Source of the DNA: Veillonellaceae bacterium
Lineage (GTDB): Bacteria; Bacillota_C; Negativicutes; UBA1444
Direction: 5' to 3'
Assembly (NCBI GenBank): GCA_012798135.1
Contig: JAAZNU010000039.1
Location: 192,303 to 256,302, forward strand
Length of the DNA: 64,000 bases
Each line of letters starts with the position of its first letter. Within the stretch, counting starts at the first letter, position 1. The notes under the pieces are model-generated. The model did not search any database. It was not told the DNA's origin and saw only the letters and a program-made list of their open reading frames with translations. Below, piece after piece: positions 1 through 9,929 of the stretch. The position numbers were made by a program, and so were the translations under genes.

Positions 1-2382
1 GATTTTTCCTTTATTCTGCGTTTCCTGATCCTTCAATAATTCCAGACGTATTCGGATTTCTGCCGCTAATCGTTCTTGTTCCTGCCGTTGCACATTGGCT
101 TGACGAATTTCCTGATGGCAGGTGTCAACCGCCAGACGGCATTTTTCTTCATCCTGCCGCCACCGGATTAGGCCGCGGCCAATATCATTTTTCTGGAATT
201 CATTTTGCGCCTGTTGGTCGCGATTGTCGCGCAGGTGCGCTTCATTTTTGGCGATCTTGTCCGACACCTGTTGCAGCAACTCTGCGACTTTTGCCAATTG
301 TTCCTCTAAGCCGCTAAGTTCGCGGGATAATTCATCAATTTCATTTTGCCGGCTCAGAAATCCCTGTTCTTTTTGCGAAGACCTGCCGCCGGTAATGGCT
401 CCGCCCGGATTGATCAATTCACCGTCCAAGGTAACGATTCGCAGACGCTGTCCGCTGTCGCGCGACAAGCGCAACGCCGCATCCAGATCGGTGGCGACGA
501 TGGTCCGTCCCAGTAGCATTTGCTTGAGCACCTGAAAACGGGGTTCCGTATCAACCAATGCCGAGGCCAAGCCTACTGCCCCGGGTGCGGCAGCTGCAGC
601 AATTTCAAAATCGCGGGCGCCCTGCGCTCGGATGGACTCCAAAGGCAGAAAGGTGGCCCGACCCAAACGTCCTTCCTTGAGAAAATTAACGGCAGCCTTG
701 GCCGTTCGTTCATCTTCCGTGACGATATTCTGCAAAGAGGCGCCCAGTGTCGTTTCAATGGCGGTCACATACGCGTCCGGCACACGCAAAAGTTGCGCTA
801 CCGCCCCCAATACGCCGCTACGCCACGTTTGCGTGCATTTGAGAACATTCCGGCTGCCAAAACTGAATCCTTCATAGGCGCTCTGCATGGAAGACAAAAC
901 TTTACGTTTCGACAAATGTTCCTGCCGCCGGGCCGTAAGTTCCCGTTCCCGTTGTTGGTGCTGGCGCAGTTCCGCCGACATTTGCTCCGCGTCTTTTGAC
1001 AGGCTGATTTGCTGTTGCTGCAGCTGTTCCGACTGCTGCGCGCAGTCCTGATATTCGGTCTCCTTTGCCTTGCGCAATTCGTTTGCCGACCGTGATTCTG
1101 CCGAAAGAGATTCCAACTCACGGGCCAACCGTACTTTTTGCTGTTCCAGCCTTTCCATCTCGCGTTCGGCCTGCCGGAGATTATTGCGTTCGTCCACAAC
1201 GACCTGCAGTTGGTCAAAGGCCAAATCCCGAGCCTCGTGAATTTGCTGTTCCAAAGTTTTTATGGACTGTGTCTGCGCAGACAAGATTGCGGAAGCCGAC
1301 TGGAGTTCCTTATCCAATTTATCTTCTTCCGCTTGCAAGGATACCAATTTTTGTTCGCAATCCGCCAGTGTACCGGTCAAAAGTTCCTGACGTTCGGTCA
1401 AGCGTTGTTCTTCGCTGGACAGTTGCGCCTGGCGCTGGACAAGATGTTCCATTCGTTCCCTGCCAAGCTGCAGAAGGCCGTCGGCTTTTTGCAAAGCTAA
1501 GCTGCCCGTTGCCAGAACCCGGTCGTAATACAATAGCTGTTCGTCGGTATTGGCAAGTTCGGCCCCCAACAGTTCCCGTTCGCTTTCGGCCACTGACAAG
1601 CGGGTAGTTGCGGCAATGGCTTCATCCGACATCTTCTTTTCCTCTGCCGCCAACCGTGTCAGCTGCTCCTGGGCCAAGTCATACCGGTTGATAAACAAGG
1701 TTGTCTTGCATTGGACAAATTGGGAATACAGCTTATTATACCGGCTGGTTTTCTCGGCGCTTTCCCGCAGGGGCTCAATCTGCGTCTCGATTTCCGCCAC
1801 GATATCCCGAACACGGGTGAGATTCTGCTCGGTATCCTCCAGCTTGCGTACGGCGTCTTTGCGGCGCTGCTTGAAGCGAGCGATGCCAATGACTTCTTCA
1901 AATAGCAGCCGGCGTTCTTCCGGTTTGCTGTTAAGGATCTCGTCAATCTTGTTCTGACTGATCACCGCCATGGATTCCCGGCCCAAACCGGTCCCGGCCA
2001 ACAATTCCTGCAAATCTTTGAGACGGCAATGCGATTTATTGATATAATACTCACTCTCGCCGGAACGAAAAACCCGGCGTGTCACCGTCACTTCGCCAAA
2101 ATCAAGCGGCAACAACGCATCATAATTGTCAAAGGTGAGCGATACTTCGGCAAAACCCAGCGGCCTACGTTGCGTCGTTCCGGAAAAAATCACGTCTTCC
2201 ATTTTGGCGCCACGCAAATTCCGAATGCTTTGTTCGCCCAGCGCCCACCGGATAGCATCGGATAAATTGCTCTTGCCGCTGCCGTTAGGACCGACAATGG
2301 CATTGATTCCGGGACTGAACTCAAGTTCGGTCTTATCGGCGAACGACTTAAAGCCAAAGACCTCGAACTTCTTGAGAAGCAA
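1..2382 (-). CDS. smc: Chromosome segregation ATPase SMC, N-terminal part (3' end off window)
   Basis: Forms the ring-shaped condensin ATPase that compacts and helps segregate the chromosome. The visible N-terminus has the GFKSFADKT opening and Walker A GPNGSGKSN at about residues 31-39, followed by the conserved DAIRWALGEQS segment and a QNKIDEIL stretch before the heptad-rich coiled coil. The best start is TTG at 2382, because the frame has a TGA eight codons upstream and the family normally begins exactly at MLLKKxExxGFKSF. The C-terminal half (hinge return, Walker B) lies beyond the left edge. It follows rnc and spoVS, the usual rnc-smc neighbourhood but with spoVS inserted. Confidence 0.95.
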   Translation of the reverse strand, partial: MLLKKFEVFGFKSFADKTELEFSPGINAIVGPNGSGKSNLSDAIRWALGEQSIRNLRGAKMEDVIFSGTTQRRPLGFAEVSLTFDNYDALLPLDFGEVTVTRRVFRSGESEYYINKSHCRLKDLQELLAGTGLGRESMAVISQNKIDEILNSKPEERRLLFEEVIGIARFKQRRKDAVRKLEDTEQNLTRVRDIVAEIETQIEPLRESAEKTSRYNKLYSQFVQCKTTLFINRYDLAQEQLTRLAAEEKKMSDEAIAATTRLSVAESERELLGAELANTDEQLLYYDRVLATGSLALQKADGLLQLGRERMEHLVQRQAQLSSEEQRLTERQELLTGTLADCEQKLVSLQAEEDKLDKELQSASAILSAQTQSIKTLEQQIHEARDLAFDQLQVVVDERNNLRQAEREMERLEQQKVRLARELESLSAESRSANELRKAKETEYQDCAQQSEQLQQQQISLSKDAEQMSAELRQHQQRERELTARRQEHLSKRKVLSSMQSAYEGFSFGSRNVLKCTQTWRSGVLGAVAQLLRVPDAYVTAIETTLGASLQNIVTEDERTAKAAVNFLKEGRLGRATFLPLESIRAQGARDFEIAAAAAPGAVGLASALVDTEPRFQVLKQMLLGRTIVATDLDAALRLSRDSGQRLRIVTLDGELINPGGAITGGRSSQKEQGFLSRQNEIDELSRELSGLEEQLAKVAELLQQVSDKIAKNEAHLRDNRDQQAQNEFQKNDIGRGLIRWRQDEEKCRLAVDTCHQEIRQANVQRQEQERLAAEIRIRLELLKDQETQNKGKI

Positions 2383-2446
2383 ACCATCACATCCAGTCTT
2401 TCATTTCATAGTCAAACCGTCGTGAAAATCAAATCACAACAAAAAA

Positions 2447-2475
2447 ATTTTAACACGAGAATCTTTGCAATACAA
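2447..2475 (-). promoter_or_regulatory. Possible sigma-A promoter for smc
   Basis: On the minus strand TTGTAT (2470-2475) and TAAAAT (2447-2452) are separated by 17 bases, upstream of the smc start and just downstream of the spoVS terminator. The -35 is weak, so this is only a candidate. Confidence 0.35.
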
Positions 2476-2477
2476 AT

Positions 2478-2510
2478 AAAACCTGTCCGTCAGGCAGTGC
2501 GGACAGGTTT
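2478..2510 (-). terminator. Rho-independent terminator after spoVS
   Basis: An 11-bp stem (AAACCTGTCCG with CGGACAGGTTT) with a 10-base loop; on the minus strand the stem runs into TTTTATTTG. It lies just downstream of the spoVS stop and separates spoVS from smc. Confidence 0.8.
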
Positions 2511-2531
2511 CTCATCGAATTGCTACAGCCG

Positions 2532-2792
2532 TTATCGTGGTTCAACCCGAAAATGCAACGCGGTTTTTTCCTGACCATCAATTTCGATTTCGGCAAATGA
2601 CGGGATGGCCACCAGATTAATCCCCGCCGGCGCCAAATAACCCCGGGCAATCGCTATCGCTTTCATGGACTGATTGACAGCGCCCGCTCCCACCGCCTGC
2701 ATATCCGCCGAACCTTGCTCGCGTATTACTGCCGCCAACGCACCGGCCACCGACTTGGGATTGGAAGCTGCGGACACTTTCAACACAGGCAT
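2532..2792 (-). CDS. spoVS: Stage V sporulation protein S
   Basis: Small (86 aa) Alba-like DNA/RNA-binding protein needed for late sporulation in Bacillus; regulates septation and coat/cortex stages. It opens MPVLKVSAASNPKSVAGALA and keeps the family core AVGAGAVNQSMKAIAIARGY and the end VEPR. The AAGGAGG ribosome site sits a normal distance ahead of the ATG. It lies between rnc and smc, bounded by a terminator on each side, so it is probably monocistronic, and a sigma-H-like promoter precedes it. Its presence is the clearest gene-level sign that the organism belongs to a spore-forming lineage; SpoVS homologues also occur in some non-sporulating bacteria. Confidence 0.93.
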   Translation of the reverse strand: MPVLKVSAASNPKSVAGALAAVIREQGSADMQAVGAGAVNQSMKAIAIARGYLAPAGINLVAIPSFAEIEIDGQEKTALHFRVEPR

Positions 2793-2833
2793 GATTGAAC
2801 CTCCTTTGCAGACCTATATTTTTCTTTCATTAC

Positions 2834-2862
2834 TCTTTCTGCACTTTTGGTGGAAATCCTCC
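2834..2862 (-). promoter_or_regulatory. Candidate sigma-H promoter for spoVS
   Basis: Minus strand GGAGGATTT (2854-2862) fits the sigma-H -35 consensus RNAGGAWWW completely; after exactly 11 bases comes GCAGAAAGA (2834-2842), which matches the -10 RNNGAATWW except at the T. Known biology: spoVS is sigma-H dependent in Bacillus subtilis. The match itself is seen; use by sigma-H is inferred. Confidence 0.5.
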
Positions 2863-2898
2863 AAAAATAAAAAAGCAGTCAGGATATTCTCCGGCTGC
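2863..2898 (-). terminator. Probable terminator after rnc
   Basis: Minus strand hairpin with GCAG/CTGC at its base (2875-2898), an imperfect inner stem, followed by TTTTTTATTTTT. It ends the fab-rnc transcript ahead of the spoVS promoter. Confidence 0.6.
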
Positions 2899-2910
2899 CT
2901 TTCGTCCTGT

Positions 2911-3618
2911 TTAACCGAGCGTTGCCAGCGCTGTCTGCGCAGCCAGCTGTTCCGCGTCCTTCTTAGATTTGCCGGACCCCGAGCCCAACGCTTCTCCGTC
3001 CACCCATACTTCCACAGTAAACATTCGATCATGCGGCGGGCCGCTCTGGGAAATCAATTGATAGACGATAGTTCGGGGACCGCTTTTTTGCAACTCCTGC
3101 TGCAGGTGGGATTTGAAGTCCTGAACCAGTACACCTTGTTGCGCAAGCGCCAATTCTTCCGCCAGGATTTTTTTCACGAAGATGCATACCACGGCAAGCC
3201 CGCCGTCCACATACATGGCGCCAATCAAGGCTTCCAACGCATCCGCCAGAATAGAATCAGGATAACTGCCATTTCGCGAGCGCTCGCCGCGCCCCAGTTG
3301 CAAATGCTCACCCAAGCGAAGCTGTCGGGCCACTGCCGCCAGGCTCCGTTCACAGACGACGGCAGCGCGCGCCTGCGTCATCGCCCCCTCATTCAAGTCA
3401 GGTACAGCCCGGAACAGGCATTCACTAACAACCAAATCCAGAACGGCATCCCCCAGAAATTCCAGGCGTTCATTATTCGGAAACTGTGTATCTGCCTGTT
3501 CATGAGCGTAAGACGAATGGACCAACGCTTCCGCCAGCAACTCCGGTCGTTGAAAAGAATAGCCGAGAGACGTCATTAAATATTGTAGCTGACGCTCCCG
3601 GCTCTGTTTACTTTTCAA
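2911..3618 (-). CDS. rnc: Ribonuclease III
   Basis: Cleaves double-stranded RNA in rRNA precursors and some mRNAs. The endonuclease signature [17 protein letters not shown] lies near residue 50, and a C-terminal double-stranded RNA-binding domain ends with [17 protein letters not shown]. Several starts are open: TTG at 3618 gives 235 aa and fits the family N-terminus, overlapping the fabF end by 11 bases; ATG at 3576 would cut into the first helix, and upstream ATGs run deep into fabF. It is the last gene of the fatty-acid operon before spoVS. Confidence 0.93.
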   Translation of the reverse strand: MKSKQSRERQLQYLMTSLGYSFQRPELLAEALVHSSYAHEQADTQFPNNERLEFLGDAVLDLVVSECLFRAVPDLNEGAMTQARAAVVCERSLAAVARQLRLGEHLQLGRGERSRNGSYPDSILADALEALIGAMYVDGGLAVVCIFVKKILAEELALAQQGVLVQDFKSHLQQELQKSGPRTIVYQLISQSGPPHDRMFTVEVWVDGEALGSGSGKSKKDAEQLAAQTALATLG

Positions 3619-4849
3619 ACTTTTTGACCAACAGAGTCGCATTATGACCGCCAAACCCGAAGGAGTTGGACAGGGCCACTCTGACGGTTTTAGCGCGGGC
3701 CTGATTGGGAACGTAATCAAGGTCAAGTTCCGGGTCGGGTGTACCGTAGTTGATCGTCGGCGGCATTATATCATTCACAACCGTCAACGCCGTTGCGACG
3801 CATTCCACCCCGCCGGCCGCGCCGAGCAAGTGTCCGGTCATGGATTTGATAGAGCTGACCGCCAATGTTTTGGCCTGATCGCTAAACAGCGCCTTGATAG
3901 CCAAGGTTTCGTTTTTGTCATTTAGTGGCGTGGAGGTTCCATGCGCATTGATGTAATCAACATCGGCTGTTGTTAATCCCGCGTCTTTGATTGCCAGTTC
4001 CATGCACTTCGCGGCTTGGACCCCTTCTGGAGCCGGTGCGGTCACATGATAGGCGTCCGCGTTCGTTCCATAACCGGCAAGTTCCGCATAAATCCTTGCC
4101 CCGCGCGCCAATGCATGATCCAAAGATTCGATAACGACAATACCGGAACCCTCACCCATCACAAACCCGTCACGATCTTTTTCAAATGGCCGGGAGGCTT
4201 TCTCCGGTTCATCATTGCGTGTCGACAGTGCTTTCATTGCACAAAAACCTGCCATACCGGCCGGTGAAATGGCGGCTTCCGTGCCGCCGGCCACCATGAC
4301 ATCGGCATCGCCGCGTTGGATTACACGCATGGCGTCGCCAATGCAATTGGTCCCGGTGGCGCAAGCCGTCACCACACAACTGCTTGGGCCTTGAAGTCCA
4401 AAAGCGATGGATACCTGCCCAGCCGCCATATTAGCAATCATCATGGGAATAAAAAATGGACTAATCCGGTTTGGTCCCTTCTCGAACAAGTTTTTGTACT
4501 GTTCGTGCAACGTATCCATTCCGCCGATTCCCGAACCGACAAAAGCACCGATGCGGGAGCGGTCTGTCGTTTCCAGATTGAGTCCCGAGTCGGTCAAGGC
4601 CATCCGGGTGGCCGCGATGGCAAACTGCGTAAAACGATCCATCCGGCGGGCTTCCTTTTTGTCAATAAATGCGGTGGGATCAAAGCCTTTAACTTCACCG
4701 GCAATCTTTGCGTCGTAATCGGCAGCGTCAAACCGAGTGATTTTTCCGATCCCGGAAGTCCCTGCCAAAAGCGCCTGCCAAAAAGTTTCCGCCGTATTGC
4801 CGATCGGAGTAATCGCGCCTAACCCAGTGATAACAACGCGTTTTTTCAA
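3608..4849 (-). CDS. fabF: 3-oxoacyl-[ACP] synthase II
   Basis: Elongating condensing enzyme of type II fatty acid synthesis, adding malonyl-ACP units. The nucleophile cysteine sits in [11 protein letters not shown], and the two histidines in [11 protein letters not shown] and [13 protein letters not shown] at 4858 would lie inside the Shine-Dalgarno sequence; TTG at 4849, eight bases after AAGGAG, gives the usual [12 protein letters not shown] opening and 413 aa. It follows the FabK-like gene in the operon and overlaps rnc. Confidence 0.95.
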   Translation of the reverse strand: MKKRVVITGLGAITPIGNTAETFWQALLAGTSGIGKITRFDAADYDAKIAGEVKGFDPTAFIDKKEARRMDRFTQFAIAATRMALTDSGLNLETTDRSRIGAFVGSGIGGMDTLHEQYKNLFEKGPNRISPFFIPMMIANMAAGQVSIAFGLQGPSSCVVTACATGTNCIGDAMRVIQRGDADVMVAGGTEAAISPAGMAGFCAMKALSTRNDEPEKASRPFEKDRDGFVMGEGSGIVVIESLDHALARGARIYAELAGYGTNADAYHVTAPAPEGVQAAKCMELAIKDAGLTTADVDYINAHGTSTPLNDKNETLAIKALFSDQAKTLAVSSIKSMTGHLLGAAGGVECVATALTVVNDIMPPTINYGTPDPELDLDYVPNQARAKTVRVALSNSFGFGGHNATLLVKKFEK

Positions 4850-4864
4850 GTTCTTCACTCCTTG

Positions 4865-5812
4865 CTATTCGGTTTCTTCCGCTTCTTTGACCAATGTGGC
4901 AATGATTTCTTTGACTGGCATTATTTTCTTGATTTTATGTACATTTTCACCGGTAAATACCAACCCAGTCTCCACGTCGCCTTGTTGGGCGCGAATCAAG
5001 GCCCTGATAATACAGAACGATTGCGAACAATGTTTCAGACAACCGTCACAAGGCTCCGGCCTGGTAACCGTGCCATCGGCAATCTTTTCCGCGAATGGGT
5101 TTCTCACAGCTTGGCCCGGCAATCCCACCGGACTTTTAATTAACATGACGTCTTCAGGACGCGCCTTGAGATAAAACTCCTTCAAAGCCGGTCCGGCATT
5201 GGATTCTTCGCTGGCGGCGAAGCGAATCCCCATCTGCACTCCATTGGCGCCCAAACGTAAAACTTCGACAATATCCTTGCCGGTCATAACGCCACCAGCG
5301 CCGATCACCGGAATCTTAACAACTTCCCGCACTTCTGGAACAATCACCCGCATGGAGCGATCCGTTCCTAAATGACCGCCAGCCTCCTTGCCTTCTACGA
5401 TAACCGCCGAAGCACCCAAGGATTCTGAAATCCGAGCCAACTTTGCGCTGGAAACAATCGGCACAATCGGAGTACCCGACTCCTTGCCCAAACCAAACAT
5501 ATCGCGGGAAAAACCCGCCCCGGCCACTACCAGGTCAATGCCTTCCTCGATGGCCGTTTTTATCATCACTGCAAAGGAACGAGCCGCCACCATCATGTTG
5601 ATACCAATAATCCCATCCGTAAGAGATCTTGCCAGACGGATTTCGTTGCGTAACTCATCCACCGTCATTCCAGATGCCGCGATCAGACCGATACCGCCTT
5701 CACGGGCTACTGCCGCCGCCAGCGGCGCTGTGGAAAGGCGAATCGCCATTCCTCCTTGAATGATCGGAACTTTTGCAACCAGTTTTCCAATTCGTAACTC
5801 CGGGAGTTTCAA
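4865..5812 (-). CDS. FabK-like / nitronate monooxygenase family flavin oxidoreductase
   Basis: An FMN TIM-barrel protein of 315 aa. It has the IIQGGMAIRLS start, KEAGGHLG near residue 140 and the phosphate-binding VIGAGGV and NGVQMGIRF segments. Placed between acpP and fabF, it may act as the trans-2-enoyl-ACP reductase of this operon. However, the C-terminal CDGCLKHC cysteine motif is more typical of the YrpB/nitronate monooxygenase branch than of pneumococcal FabK, so the substrate is uncertain. Start is TTG at 5812, ten bases after GGGGG. Confidence 0.8.
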   Translation of the reverse strand: MKLPELRIGKLVAKVPIIQGGMAIRLSTAPLAAAVAREGGIGLIAASGMTVDELRNEIRLARSLTDGIIGINMMVAARSFAVMIKTAIEEGIDLVVAGAGFSRDMFGLGKESGTPIVPIVSSAKLARISESLGASAVIVEGKEAGGHLGTDRSMRVIVPEVREVVKIPVIGAGGVMTGKDIVEVLRLGANGVQMGIRFAASEESNAGPALKEFYLKARPEDVMLIKSPVGLPGQAVRNPFAEKIADGTVTRPEPCDGCLKHCSQSFCIIRALIRAQQGDVETGLVFTGENVHKIKKIMPVKEIIATLVKEAEETE

Positions 5813-5908
5813 TTGATTTTATCCCCCAATCGGTCTTTGCATAAAACGCCTGAGGTCTTGAGAAAGTCCCGCGAAGCAACTCCACGGGACTTTCGCCGAC
5901 CACAATGG

Positions 5909-6145
5909 TTAGGCTTGTTTTTCCTTTTCAATATAGTCCACCGCGTCCTTGACGGTCTTGATCTTTTCAGCGATTTCATCAGGAATTTCAATGTTGAATT
6001 CCTCTTCAAAAGCCATGATCAATTCCACGATGTCCAGGGAGTCTGCGCCAAGATCGTCAATAAACGTGGAATCAATTTTGACGTCGTCGGCAGCAACCTG
6101 CAGCTGATCTACTACGATCCGCTTGACTGTCTCAAATGTCGACAT
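5909..6145 (-). CDS. acpP: Acyl carrier protein
   Basis: 78-residue acidic four-helix carrier that holds growing acyl chains on a 4'-phosphopantetheine arm. The attachment serine is Ser36 in [18 protein letters not shown] precedes the chosen ATG by eight bases; a GTG nine bases upstream is too close to the ribosome site. It lies between fabG and the FabK-like gene. Confidence 0.97.
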   Translation of the reverse strand: MSTFETVKRIVVDQLQVAADDVKIDSTFIDDLGADSLDIVELIMAFEEEFNIEIPDEIAEKIKTVKDAVDYIEKEKQA

Positions 6146-6177
6146 GCATTTCACCTCCTTCCAAAGTCCTGTCGGTT

Positions 6178-6921
6178 CTACATTACCATTCCGCCGTCCA
6201 CATGAAGTGTCTGGCCCGTGATATAGTCAGCGCCCGGCGATACTAAAAACAACACCGCCGCAGCGACATCTTCCGGCGTTCCTTGCCTCTGAAGAGGAAC
6301 TTGGGCTTGCAGACCCGCTTTCGCCTGCTCAGGCAACACCGCGGTCATATCGGTGGCGATATAACCCGGCGCCACAGCATTGGCCGTAATATTACGCGAG
6401 GCTAATTCTCGGGCAATTGATTTGGTGAAACCGATGACTCCAGCTTTCGCCGCTGCATAATTTGCCTGACTGGCATTGCCCATAATTCCAACTACCGAAG
6501 TCATGTTCACAATTCGGCCATAATGTTGTTTCATCATCAACTTGGAGACAGCCTTTGTGCAGTTGAAAATTCCCTTGAGATTGGTGTGGATCACCGCATC
6601 CCAATCTTCTTCCTTCATCCGCATGATCAGGTTGTCACGAGTGATTCCGGCATTATTCACCAGAATGTCAATCTTGCCAAAGCGTTCTACAACTTCCTTG
6701 ACCATAGCCTCAACATCCGCGGCATTGCCGACATCCGCCTGTACCAGCATCGCTTGTCCGCCGGCTGCTTTGATCAGGGATACGACTTCTTCGGCCGCTC
6801 TCCGATTGCCGGCGAAATTCACCGCGACTTTTGCCCCGGCTTTGGCCAGTTCCAACGCCGTCGCCCGGCCGATTCCGCGCGAAGCGCCCGTAACCAGCGC
6901 CGTTTTTTCAGCTAATAGCAT
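6178..6921 (-). CDS. fabG: 3-oxoacyl-[ACP] reductase
   Basis: NADPH-dependent short-chain dehydrogenase reducing 3-ketoacyl-ACP. It shows the Rossmann motif GASRGIGR near residue 13, the NNAG motif, and the Ser-Tyr-Lys catalytic set in NMTSVVG and YAAAKAG; it ends HVDGGMVM. The ATG at 6921 lies one base after the fabD stop with AAGGAGG nine bases ahead; 247 aa is the family norm. Confidence 0.96.
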   Translation of the reverse strand: MLLAEKTALVTGASRGIGRATALELAKAGAKVAVNFAGNRRAAEEVVSLIKAAGGQAMLVQADVGNAADVEAMVKEVVERFGKIDILVNNAGITRDNLIMRMKEEDWDAVIHTNLKGIFNCTKAVSKLMMKQHYGRIVNMTSVVGIMGNASQANYAAAKAGVIGFTKSIARELASRNITANAVAPGYIATDMTAVLPEQAKAGLQAQVPLQRQGTPEDVAAAVLFLVSPGADYITGQTLHVDGGMVM

Positions 6922-6922
6922 T

Positions 6923-7867
6923 CTAACGGACCTCCTTGAAATAATCAAGCGTTTTTTGCAAGGATTCGACGTCTTCCACATTCAATGTAGCGATATTCGG
7001 AGCAATTTTTTTGGTAAAACCGGTCAACACCTTTCCCGGACCGATTTCCACGCTGCTCGCCACCCCGGATGCCGCAATGGTGGCGACACAGTCTTCCCAG
7101 AGAACCGGATTGGCCGCCTGAGTCACCAACAGTTGCTTAATTTCACGGCTGGTGCTGGAAATTTTGCCGGTCACATTGGCCACTACCGGCAGCTTGGGTT
7201 CATGAAAAGCAACCTTATCCAGTTCCACAGCCAATTTCTCCGCCGCCGGCTGTAACAATGTGCTATGGAAGGGAGCGCTCACCGGCAACATGATCGCGCG
7301 TTTGGCGCCTGCGGCCTTCAAGGCCGCCGCGGCTTTTTCCACCGCCGCCGTCTTCCCGGCGATCACGATTTGTCCGGGGCAGTTAAAATTGACCGCCTGG
7401 ACGGCTCCAGCTTCTTTTTCGACTTCAGCGCAAATCTCCACGACTTTTTCACGGTCCATTCCCAGTACCGCCGCCATGGCGCCTTCTCCCAGCGGCACGG
7501 CTTCCTGCATGAACTGTCCCCGTTTATTGACCAATCGGACCGCGTCGGCGAACTCCAGAACCCCGGCTGCAACTAAGGCGGAATATTCACCCAAGCTATG
7601 CCCCGCCGTTATGTCGCAGACGAGCCCGGCTTCTTGAATCACACGCAAAGCGGCCACACTCACTGTCAGAATCGCCGGCTGCGTATTGAAAGTTTTGCGT
7701 AATTCTTCTTCTGGGCCATCAAAACAAAGCTTACTGATAGAAAAGCCCAACGCCTGGTCGGCTTCTTCAAAGACCGCCCGGGCGACCGGAAAGTGATCCG
7801 CCAGATCTTTTCCCATGCCTACTGACTGTGAACCTTGTCCCGGAAACAAAAACGCGGTCGTTGCCAT
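6923..7867 (-). CDS. fabD: Malonyl-CoA:ACP transacylase
   Basis: Loads malonyl groups from CoA onto ACP. It has the FPGQGSQ oxyanion-loop motif near the start, the active serine in AGHSLGEYSA (Ser91) and the partner histidine in PFHSTLLQP. 314 aa, with GGGAGG five bases before the ATG. It lies between fabH and fabG. Confidence 0.96.
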   Translation of the reverse strand: MATTAFLFPGQGSQSVGMGKDLADHFPVARAVFEEADQALGFSISKLCFDGPEEELRKTFNTQPAILTVSVAALRVIQEAGLVCDITAGHSLGEYSALVAAGVLEFADAVRLVNKRGQFMQEAVPLGEGAMAAVLGMDREKVVEICAEVEKEAGAVQAVNFNCPGQIVIAGKTAAVEKAAAALKAAGAKRAIMLPVSAPFHSTLLQPAAEKLAVELDKVAFHEPKLPVVANVTGKISSTSREIKQLLVTQAANPVLWEDCVATIAASGVASSVEIGPGKVLTGFTKKIAPNIATLNVEDVESLQKTLDYFKEVR

Positions 7868-7904
7868 ACTATCCTCCCTTTCGGTTCAATTGAATACTAA
7901 CAGT

Positions 7905-8915
7905 CTACTTTCCCCATCGCAACACCAGCGATGCCCAAGTAAGCCCGGCACCGAATCCGACCATCATAACAATGTTGCCTGGCTGAATTCGTCCATCTCG
8001 AACCGCTTCGTCCAAGGCCAATGGAATGGAAGCCGACGAGGTATTCCCATACTTGTCGAGATTGACAACAACTTTTTCCATCGACATTTTCAAACGTTTA
8101 GCAGCGGACTGGATGATACGCATATTCGCCTGATGCGGAATCAGCCAATCAATATCGCTTTCCACCAAGCCGGCATCTTCAAGGGCCTTCCCGGCCGCCT
8201 CCCCCATCACTCGTACAGCGAATTTGAACACCTCATTTCCTTCCATGTGGACTGAATGAAGTTTTTGACGAACCGTTTCCTCTGTTGCCGGCATGCGAGT
8301 CCCGCCAGCAGGAAATTTCAAAAGGTCGCCGCCAATTCCATCAGCTCCCATAAAGGCTCCTAAAATCCCATATGGAGCATCCACTTCGCCCAATACGACA
8401 GCACCAGCGCCATCTCCGAACAAAATGCATGTATTGCGATCCTGCCAATTGATCATCTTGGAAATTTCATCGGCGCCAATTACCAGGATCTTTTTATACA
8501 TGCCAGTCCGAATGAACTGCGTTGCCACCACCATCGCATAAGAGTAACCAGAACAACCCGCCTGCAAATCGAAAGCAGGAATCTTTTTGTTTGCCTTAAG
8601 CCTTGTTTGCACTAGACAGCCAACCGAGGGGTAAAACATATCCGGGCTGGATGTGCCGATCATAATAGCGTCTATATCGTCAATCGTCAGACCGGCATCG
8701 CTCAATGCTTTTTCCGCAGCCAAAGCCGCCAGCTCAGATGTTGGCACTTCTGCCGAAGAAATGCGACGCTCCCGAATTCCGGTCCGTTCCGTAATCCATT
8801 GATCGCTGGTTTCCACCATTTTTTCCAAATCTTTATTGGTCAATACGGTTTCCGGCGCATACGCCCCGACTCCAAGAATCCCAACATTTTTACTGTCCGT
8901 TATCTTTTGACTCAT
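7905..8915 (-). CDS. fabH: 3-oxoacyl-[ACP] synthase III
   Basis: Starts fatty acid synthesis by condensing acetyl- or branched acyl-CoA with malonyl-ACP. The catalytic triad is visible: Cys121 in LQAGCSGYSYA, His in IPHQANMRI and Asn in YGNTSSAS. Its start codon, nine bases after GGAGG, lies inside the end of plsX, overlapping it by 26 bases, which suggests translational coupling. 336 aa. Confidence 0.96.
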   Translation of the reverse strand: MSQKITDSKNVGILGVGAYAPETVLTNKDLEKMVETSDQWITERTGIRERRISSAEVPTSELAALAAEKALSDAGLTIDDIDAIMIGTSSPDMFYPSVGCLVQTRLKANKKIPAFDLQAGCSGYSYAMVVATQFIRTGMYKKILVIGADEISKMINWQDRNTCILFGDGAGAVVLGEVDAPYGILGAFMGADGIGGDLLKFPAGGTRMPATEETVRQKLHSVHMEGNEVFKFAVRVMGEAAGKALEDAGLVESDIDWLIPHQANMRIIQSAAKRLKMSMEKVVVNLDKYGNTSSASIPLALDEAVRDGRIQPGNIVMMVGFGAGLTWASLVLRWGK

Positions 8916-9924
8916 TGTTCATTCCCTCCATCAACAGGTTTTCGCGAATATGTTCGAGTACCCTTTGTTCATAAAACTCTTTTGCGGAACGGACTGCGCT
9001 CGTAATTGCCTTCGCTTTGGAACTGCCGTGGCAGATCATAAAGCCAGCATTGACTCCCAATAAAGGCGCCCCGCCATACTCCGCATAATCCAGTTTCTTT
9101 TTCAGTTTCCGCATGGCCGGCATGATCAGCAGGCCACCCAATTTTGCCAGATACCCCCCCTGTATGATGCTTTCACGAACCAGTTGCATCAGGGCTTTGG
9201 CCAATCCTTCCGAAGTCTTCAGCACAATATTGCCGACAAAGCCATCGCAAACCACCACATCGACCGTCCCGGCCATAATATCGCGTCCTTCGACATTGCC
9301 GATGAAATTGATGGTTTTCAATTCGCTGAGCAACGGGAAGGTTGTCAACGCCTGCTCGTTGCCCTTGGTGGATTCCTCACCGATATTCAGCAGCCCAACC
9401 CGCGGTTTGGCGATTCCCAGCACAAACTCGGCATAGATGGACCCCATGATGGCGGCCTGCATCAAATGTTTAGGTTTGGAATCAACATTCGCCCCTGCAT
9501 CCAGCAAGACCGTACGGCCCCGGAGATTGGGAAAAACGGTGGCAATCGCCGCCCGTTCAATCCCGGGTATCCGGCCTATTCCAAACAACGCCGACGCAAC
9601 CGCCGCACCAGTGTGGCCGGCTGCAATCGCCACATCGCACTTCTGCTCCTTAACCAAGCGCGCCGCAACCACAACAGAGGCGTCTTTTTTGCGGCGGACG
9701 GCCGCTCCGGGCTGATCATGCATGTCAATAGTCTCCGAAGCGTGAACAATATGAACCGGCAATCGCTCCCAGCCTGGCGATTTTCGCAAAGATTCGCGAA
9801 TGCGGGCTTCATCGCCTACCAAAAAAATTTCACAACCGTATTGACGGGCGCCTTCAACAGCGCCCAACACGATTTCTTCAGGAGCATAATCGCCACCCAT
9901 CGCGTCAACGGCAATTCTAATCAA
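8890..9924 (-). CDS. plsX: Phosphate acyltransferase PlsX
   Basis: Makes acyl-phosphate from acyl-ACP for phospholipid synthesis, linking fatty acid and membrane lipid production. The opening IRIAVDAMGGDYAPEEIV is diagnostic. An ATG at 9933 overlaps the ribosome site and the fapR stop; TTG at 9924, eight bases after AAGGA, matches the family start and gives 344 aa. Second gene of the FapR operon. Confidence 0.95.
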   Translation of the reverse strand: MIRIAVDAMGGDYAPEEIVLGAVEGARQYGCEIFLVGDEARIRESLRKSPGWERLPVHIVHASETIDMHDQPGAAVRRKKDASVVVAARLVKEQKCDVAIAAGHTGAAVASALFGIGRIPGIERAAIATVFPNLRGRTVLLDAGANVDSKPKHLMQAAIMGSIYAEFVLGIAKPRVGLLNIGEESTKGNEQALTTFPLLSELKTINFIGNVEGRDIMAGTVDVVVCDGFVGNIVLKTSEGLAKALMQLVRESIIQGGYLAKLGGLLIMPAMRKLKKKLDYAEYGGAPLLGVNAGFMICHGSSKAKAITSAVRSAKEFYEQRVLEHIRENLLMEGMNNESKDNGQ

Positions 9925-9929
9925 TTTTG

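Noticed and set aside
2674..3579. 301-codon plus-strand frame opposite rnc and spoVS
   Set aside because: Antisense shadow across two recognised genes and a terminator.
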